Assembly: GCA_958296235.1 (NCBI GenBank)
Contig: OY282457.1
Span: 558,001 to 622,000, forward strand
Direction: 5' to 3'
DNA: 64,000 bases
Source: an uncultured Candidatus Binatia bacterium
Lineage (GTDB): Bacteria > Desulfobacterota > Binatia > Bin18
Shown: positions 60,519 through 64,000 of the stretch, one piece after another
How positions within the stretch are numbered: position 1 is the first letter of the stretch
Layout of the letters: every line of letters begins with the position of its first letter
The notes under the pieces: generated by a model
What the model was told of the DNA's origin: nothing
The model's database searches: none
The model's input: the letters and a program-made list of their open reading frames with translations, nothing else
Translations under genes and position numbers: made by a program

Positions 60519-60756
60519 GTGGTTCCGTTTGCGTATTCTCCCTCACCCCAGCCCCCGCTCCCGCTGGGAGCGGGGCTCTTGTCTTTCCCTCTCCCCTGGA
60601 GGGAGAGGGTGGCCCTGAGCCTGTCGAAGGGCCGGGTGAGGGGGCCGACGGACCGCTTGGGGGCCGGCGACACAATGGGCAGCACACGTAAGGGAGGGCC
60701 AGGGAGGGGAGCACTCCTCCGGCAGAGGTCAAGCGCGATGTGAAACTGAACCAGTG
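60519..60756. repeat. Hairpin-rich intergenic repeat, copy D (MITE-like)
   Basis: The 238-bp element starts near GTGGTTCCGTTTGCG and ends GTGAAACTGAACCAGTG, giving degenerate terminal inverted repeats (TGGTTC-AGTTT type). The core CCCTGAGCCTGTCGAAGGGC and hairpins run in the orientation of copy B, inverted relative to A and C. It lies in the 432-base gap between the divergent lactonase and ilvD genes. The rest of the gap has no gene. Confidence 0.75.
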
Positions 60757-60868
60757 ACGGGCTACAGGCTTGCGCTGAGTCGTCCGACAAGACTATAGAG
60801 CAGGAAGAGCATATTATTCTTCGCCACTTATTTTTTGTCACTATCGCTTTACCACCAAGGAGGGGACT

Positions 60869-62554
60869 ATGGCGTTCAATCCCAAACACTCCAGTCACAT
60901 CATTACCGAGGGCCGCGACCGCGCCGGGGCGCGCTCCATGTTCAAGGCTATCGGCTTTACGGATGACGATCTGGCCAAACCGCTGGTCGGCGTGGCGCAT
61001 ACCTGGATTGAGACCATGCCATGCAACTTCAATCAGCGCCGGCTGGCCGACAAGGTCAAGCAGGGGGTGCGAGAGGCCGGGGGCACACCCATGGAAATCA
61101 ACACCATCTCCATCAGCGATGCCGTCACTATGGGCACGGTGGGCATGAAGGCCTCCCTCGTCAGCCGCGAAGTCATTGCCGACTCGATTGAACTGGTCGG
61201 TCGGGGCTATTTGTTTGACGCTATGGTCATTATCGTGGGATGCGACAAGACCATTCCCGCCGGGGCGCTCGCCCTGACCCGCCTCAATATCCCAGGGCTG
61301 CTGTTGTATGGCGGCTCGATCGCGCCGGGCCGCTTTCAGGACAGAGACGTGACCATTCAGGACGTGTTCGAGGCCATTGGAGCCAATGCCGCCGGACGCA
61401 TGAGTGACACCGACCTCAAACATATCGAAGACTTCGCCTGTCCGGGGGCCGGGGCCTGCGGGGGACAGTATACCGCCAACACTATGGCCACCGTCATGGA
61501 ATTCATCGGCCTGTCGCCCATGGGCACGGGCAGCGTTCCGGCGACCGCTACGCGCAAAGACGCGGTCGCAGTCCAGTGCGGGCAGCGCGTGATGGACCTG
61601 CTCAACAAGAATATCCGCCCGCTGGACATCTTGACCCGTCAGGCGTTTGAGAACGCCATTGCCTGTGTGGCCGCAACCGGCGGATCAACCAACGCGGTAT
61701 TGCATTTGCTGGCAATGGCGCGGGAAGCCGGTATTCCGCTCGCTATTGACGATTTTGATACGGTCAGTCGCCGCACCCCGCTTATAGCCGACCTCAAGCC
61801 CGGCGGGAAATATGTGGCCACCGATGTGGATAAAGCCGGCGGTATCCAACTGATTGCCCAGCGCCTGGTTGACGGTGGTCTGGTTGACGGCGGACAACTG
61901 ACCGCCAGCGGGGAAACCCTGGCGGTTGAGGCGGCAAAAGCCGTTGAAACCCCGGACCAGGATGTCATTCTGCCGCTGGCCCAGCCGCTCAAAGACACCG
62001 GCGGTCTGGTCATTCTGCGGGGGAATCTTGCGCCGGACGGCTGTGTTATCAAAGTCGCCGGGCATGAGCGCCCGTATCACCGCGGGCCGGCGCGTCTCTT
62101 CGAGTGCGAGGAAGACGCTATGGCTGCGGTCACGCAACGTCGCATCAAAGCCGGCGATGTCGTGGTCATTCGTTATGAAGGTCCGAGGGGCGGGCCGGGC
62201 ATGCGAGAGATGTTAGGCGTGACCGCGGCCATCGTGGGTGAAGGACTTGGCGACTCTGTGTCCTTAATCACGGACGGGCGTTTCAGCGGAGCGACGCGCG
62301 GCCTCATGGCCGGTCATATTGCGCCGGAAGCCGCGGTTGGTGGGCCGATTGCCATTCTCCGAGAAGGCGACATCGTGGTGATCGATATTGAAAATCGCCA
62401 GCTCACCGTTGAGTTAAGCGATACCGAGATTCAAACCCGGCTGGCCGACTGGCAACCACCGGCCCCGCGTTACACCTCCGGCGTGTTCGCCAAGTACGCG
62501 GCCCAGGTCACCTCCGCCTCTGAGGGCGCGGTTACTCAGCCGGGCAATAGTTGA
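60869..62554 (+). CDS. ilvD: Dihydroxy-acid dehydratase
   Basis: The 561-residue protein is a full-length IlvD. It begins with HSSHIITEGRDRAGARSMF and holds the cluster Cys residues in ETMPCNFNQ, VGCDKTIPAG and CPGAGACGGQYTANTM. It ends with the PRYTSGVFAKYA region. It makes 2-keto acids in valine, leucine and isoleucine synthesis; the three-Cys pattern fits a [2Fe-2S] or [4Fe-4S] cluster. AAGGAGG lies upstream of the ATG. The gene sits alone; other ilv genes are not in the window. Confidence 0.95.
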   Translation: MAFNPKHSSHIITEGRDRAGARSMFKAIGFTDDDLAKPLVGVAHTWIETMPCNFNQRRLADKVKQGVREAGGTPMEINTISISDAVTMGTVGMKASLVSREVIADSIELVGRGYLFDAMVIIVGCDKTIPAGALALTRLNIPGLLLYGGSIAPGRFQDRDVTIQDVFEAIGANAAGRMSDTDLKHIEDFACPGAGACGGQYTANTMATVMEFIGLSPMGTGSVPATATRKDAVAVQCGQRVMDLLNKNIRPLDILTRQAFENAIACVAATGGSTNAVLHLLAMAREAGIPLAIDDFDTVSRRTPLIADLKPGGKYVATDVDKAGGIQLIAQRLVDGGLVDGGQLTASGETLAVEAAKAVETPDQDVILPLAQPLKDTGGLVILRGNLAPDGCVIKVAGHERPYHRGPARLFECEEDAMAAVTQRRIKAGDVVVIRYEGPRGGPGMREMLGVTAAIVGEGLGDSVSLITDGRFSGATRGLMAGHIAPEAAVGGPIAILREGDIVVIDIENRQLTVELSDTEIQTRLADWQPPAPRYTSGVFAKYAAQVTSASEGAVTQPGNS

Positions 62555-62580
62555 TGGCAAGCGTGAACCAAGGGGGCAAT

Positions 62581-62811
62581 ATGTCGCATACTTACACCGC
62601 CGCCTACACCAGGATTGAGGCCGGCTATATGGGCCAGGTCGTCGAATGGCCGGAGGTCGTGACCGAAGGCAAAGACCTGGAAGAATGCCGGCGCATGCTC
62701 AAAGACGCCCTGCATGGAATGGTCCTGGCCTATCAACAGCAGAACCGGGAACTCCCGCCGGGGAGCGGCTTAATCGAGCACATCCCGGTCGAGCTTGGCG
62801 ATGTCAGTTAG
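62581..62811 (+). CDS. hicB: HicB-like antitoxin
   Basis: The 76-residue protein has the partial RNase H fold pattern of HicB (TAAYTRIEAGYMGQVVEWPE, KDLEECRRMLKDALHGMVLA). The start ATG at 62581 has GGGGG five bases upstream. In type II hicAB loci the toxin HicA is adjacent; here a broken hicA overlaps the stop codon. It follows ilvD by 26 bases. Confidence 0.75.
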   Translation: MSHTYTAAYTRIEAGYMGQVVEWPEVVTEGKDLEECRRMLKDALHGMVLAYQQQNRELPPGSGLIEHIPVELGDVS

Positions 62812-62893
62812 GCGTCGCGACCTGATAAAGATTCATTCTAGGTGTCCTGGCACTGAGCGGGGGATTGGCCGGTCTGTTATTAAAGCTGGATAG
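62801..62893 (+). pseudogene. hicA toxin remnant
   Basis: ATG at 62801 overlaps the hicB end and opens MSVRRRDLIK, the typical HicA start (K/RRRDL pattern), then the sequence loses similarity and stops at 62893. A HicA is about 60-80 residues long with an essential His; here no such His follows. The frame switch coincides with an open frame for a small membrane protein, so a rearrangement joined hicA to other DNA. Confidence 0.6.
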
Positions 62894-63017
62894 TCGTCCA
62901 AAGATCATCCTTTTTGCCGTTGGCCTTATGCTGGATTTTGCACTTGGTATTTTCGTCGTGCTTCTTCATCAACGGATCGAACTGCTTATGAAAGAGATCG
63001 GGAGGCCTGAAGAATGA
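62829..63017 (+). CDS. Small membrane protein, 5'-truncated
   Basis: An open frame from 62829 (after a TAA) to TGA at 63017 encodes two hydrophobic helices (ILGVLALSGGLAGLLLK, IILFAVGLMLDFALGIFVVL) followed by a charged tail (HQRIELLMKEIGRPEE). There is no clear start codon, and the hicA remnant covers its beginning, so its 5' end was probably lost. Its stop overlaps the start of the next gene. Confidence 0.4.
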   Translation, partial: RFILGVLALSGGLAGLLLKLDSRPKIILFAVGLMLDFALGIFVVLLHQRIELLMKEIGRPEE

Positions 63018-63121
63018 GCGCTTACGAACTTATGGGATTTGCTGGACTCCTCATGGTTGCAGGAATGATTATTTACGTCGTCTGGCAGGTCGTCCGAGAT
63101 GCCGGGCGACCTTCGTTGTAG
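63014..63121 (+). CDS. Small single-span membrane protein (35 residues)
   Basis: The ATG at 63014 overlaps the previous stop in ATGA. The product, MSAYELMGFAGLLMVAGMII then YVVWQVVRDAGRPSL, is one hydrophobic span with a short basic tail. GGAGG lies eight bases upstream. The ATGA overlap and good ribosome binding site suggest genuine translation. No family is recognised. Confidence 0.5.
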   Translation: MSAYELMGFAGLLMVAGMIIYVVWQVVRDAGRPSL

Positions 63122-63158
63122 AGATTGAGAGCAACCAATTAAGACGGTCCGACCTGGC

Positions 63159-63290
63159 AGGCCCCCTCACCCTAGCCCTCTCCCTCCAGGGGCGAGGGAA
63201 ACAGGACGCGCACCAGGTGGGCGACCAGTGACGGCACCCGCTCCCTCCAGGGGCGAGGGAAGCAGTCTCCCCCCCTACCCCTCCTTTTCC
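63159..63290. repeat. Partial copy of the intergenic repeat family
   Basis: GGCCCCCTCACCCTAGCCCT and CCCTCCAGGGGCGAGGG appear, the latter segment twice (63178-63198 and 63240-63260). They match the hairpin half of copies A-D, but the terminal repeats and core are missing. The region 63122-63417 has no gene. Confidence 0.6.
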
Positions 63291-63417
63291 TTCGTTTCTG
63301 TGACATAGATGGGGCCCTGCGCCGGTTCGCTTGCGCGGCCTCATGCAGGTGGGCTATAAGGGGATATCTTACCCTGATCGGCATCGATATGACGGTGCGC
63401 AGCAAAGGAGGCTCCAT

Positions 63418-63807
63418 ATGAGCGATGCGAATAAAGGTGTTGTCTTAGGTTTCTTTGAGAATTTTTCAGCCGGGAAATTTGAGGATGCGCTGGGCATGAT
63501 GGCTGACGGTGCCACGTGGTGGGTGGCCGGCAAGTTCGAGTTGTCCGGCACCAAGACCAAAGCGGAGTTCGGTGAACTGGTCAAAGGCATTGGCGCGGCA
63601 ATGCCAAATGGCCTGAAAATCACGCCCAAAGGCGTCACTGCCGAAGGGGACCGGGTGGCGGTTGAAGCCGAGTCGTATGGCGAGTTGGCCAACGGCAAGG
63701 TCTATAACAACCAGTATCACTTTCTGATTGAATTATCGGACGGCAAAATCACAGCCGTGCGGGAATACCTGGATACGATCCACGCCAAAGAAATTCTGGT
63801 TGGCTGA
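63418..63807 (+). CDS. SnoaL-like ketosteroid isomerase-family protein
   Basis: The 129-residue protein has the NTF2 fold: an N-terminal helix (GVVLGFFENFSAGKFEDALG), the conserved WWVAGKFELSGTKTKAEF, and the C-terminal sheet (YHFLIELSDGKITAVREYLD). It would bind or isomerise a small hydrophobic molecule. The ATG at 63418 has AAAGGAGG upstream. The 3' end is followed by an inverted repeat. Confidence 0.85.
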   Translation: MSDANKGVVLGFFENFSAGKFEDALGMMADGATWWVAGKFELSGTKTKAEFGELVKGIGAAMPNGLKITPKGVTAEGDRVAVEAESYGELANGKVYNNQYHFLIELSDGKITAVREYLDTIHAKEILVG

Positions 63808-63815
63808 CATTCCGC

Positions 63816-63839
63816 AAGGGCGGCGTACGCGTCGCCCTT
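63816..63839. terminator. Hairpin between convergent genes
   Basis: AAGGGCG (63816-63822) pairs with CGCCCTT (63833-63839) around a ten-base loop. It lies between the SnoaL stop and the end of a minus-strand gene. The 3' arm covers part of that gene's last codons. There is no T-tract. Confidence 0.5.
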
Positions 63840-64000
63840 ATTCCGGCAACACAAATCCCCTCGGCAACCTGCCATTGTCGCCTGCTCGGCTTGACCCATT
63901 CTGAAACACCACACTTGTCCACTGCCGATACGGCGCATCCTCCACCTTCTCAACCGCATCGGCCTTAATCCCACTGATTTCTGACTCGCCGCCTTGTGTT
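63838..64000 (-). CDS. C-terminal end of an unidentified protein (partial)
   Basis: On the minus strand an open frame from the window edge ends at TAA 63838-63840. The last residues include AVEKVEDAPYRQWTSVVFQN and GRLPRGFVLPE. It is convergent with the SnoaL-like gene, as expected for a real gene end. I do not recognise the family. Confidence 0.45.
   Translation of the reverse strand, partial: TQGGESEISGIKADAVEKVEDAPYRQWTSVVFQNGSSRAGDNGRLPRGFVLPE

Noticed and set aside
59606-61423. A 605-codon version of the SMP-30 protein
   Set aside because: Its first 329 codons cross the intergenic repeat and the start of ilvD on the other strand. The family-like protein begins at 60436 with a good ribosome binding site.
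1-64000. tRNA, rRNA, phage or transposase genes
   Set aside because: None could be recognised on either strand by reading. A dedicated tRNA or Rfam search was not possible here.

Overview
The window reads as chromosomal DNA of a free-living, moderately GC-rich Gram-negative bacterium. It has outer-membrane receptors, TonB-type and porin-like barrels, an smc-ftsY-zapA-rny block, and many small-molecule hydrolases (two SMP-30 lactonases, three M20 peptidases, a phosphotriesterase homologue, a flavin-dependent monooxygenase homologue and a CoA-transferase). The zapA-rny neighbourhood and the accessory content suit a deltaproteobacterium-like or Tectomicrobia/Binatota-like lineage. That placement is inference. 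I saw no rRNA, tRNA, phage, insertion sequence with a transposase, or CRISPR array.

Layout. 0-12.7 kb: housekeeping genes on both strands (rny, a possible 6S RNA, zapA, a ZapB-like protein, ftsY, smc, an HNH protein, a radical SAM/DUF2344 protein overlapping an RNase G/E, an SDR). 12.8-20.1 kb: an M20 peptidase, a Trm112-like protein, a TonB receptor with a His-rich loop beside a Cys/His-rich secreted protein, exonuclease III, a small molybdopterin-domain protein and an SMP-30 lactonase. 20.2-23.1 kb: a sterol-desaturase/rhodanese fusion whose catalytic Cys codon is UGA followed by a SECIS-like hairpin (candidate selenoprotein), then a cluster of decayed toxin-antitoxin and methyltransferase genes. 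23.1-29.5 kb: a nucleoside phosphorylase and sulfur/methionine genes (metW, metX, metY, a DsrE protein, a TusA-MetE fusion).

29.6-40.1 kb is a zinc-acquisition island. It holds an AztD-like metallochaperone with His/Asp/Glu-rich segments, a Fur-family regulator (probable Zur), a His-rich outer-membrane barrel, an ABC metal transporter (binding protein, ATPase, permease), a MerC protein, a cation-efflux-like protein and a ZIP transporter. Two near-identical promoters carry the palindrome TTTACAA-N5-TTGCAAA overlapping the -35 box. I read these as the Zur operators; one drives the metallochaperone and the other the outer-membrane/ABC operon.

40-48 kb: a CoA-transferase, cupins, elongation factor P, and a segment made of long direct repeats. 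There a secreted serine hydrolase and a second secreted protein share an almost identical N-terminal module, and a DUF1640-like gene is split by a 1001-bp segment bounded by 85-bp repeats. A DUF4143 ATPase follows, with a perfect 36-bp palindrome just upstream. 48-64 kb: phosphotriesterase homologue, threonine aldolase, S4 protein, flavin oxidoreductase, eutBC, copA, tandem M20 amidohydrolases, an SMP-30 lactonase, ilvD, hicB with a hicA remnant, small membrane proteins and a SnoaL-like protein.

A family of intergenic, hairpin-rich repeats recurs at about 6.3, 20.2, 27.2, 56.3, 60.5 and 63.2 kb. Two copies have recognisable terminal inverted repeats, and three lie in divergent promoter regions. 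Several broken genes keep both ends but have lost the middle, which suggests repeated internal deletion.
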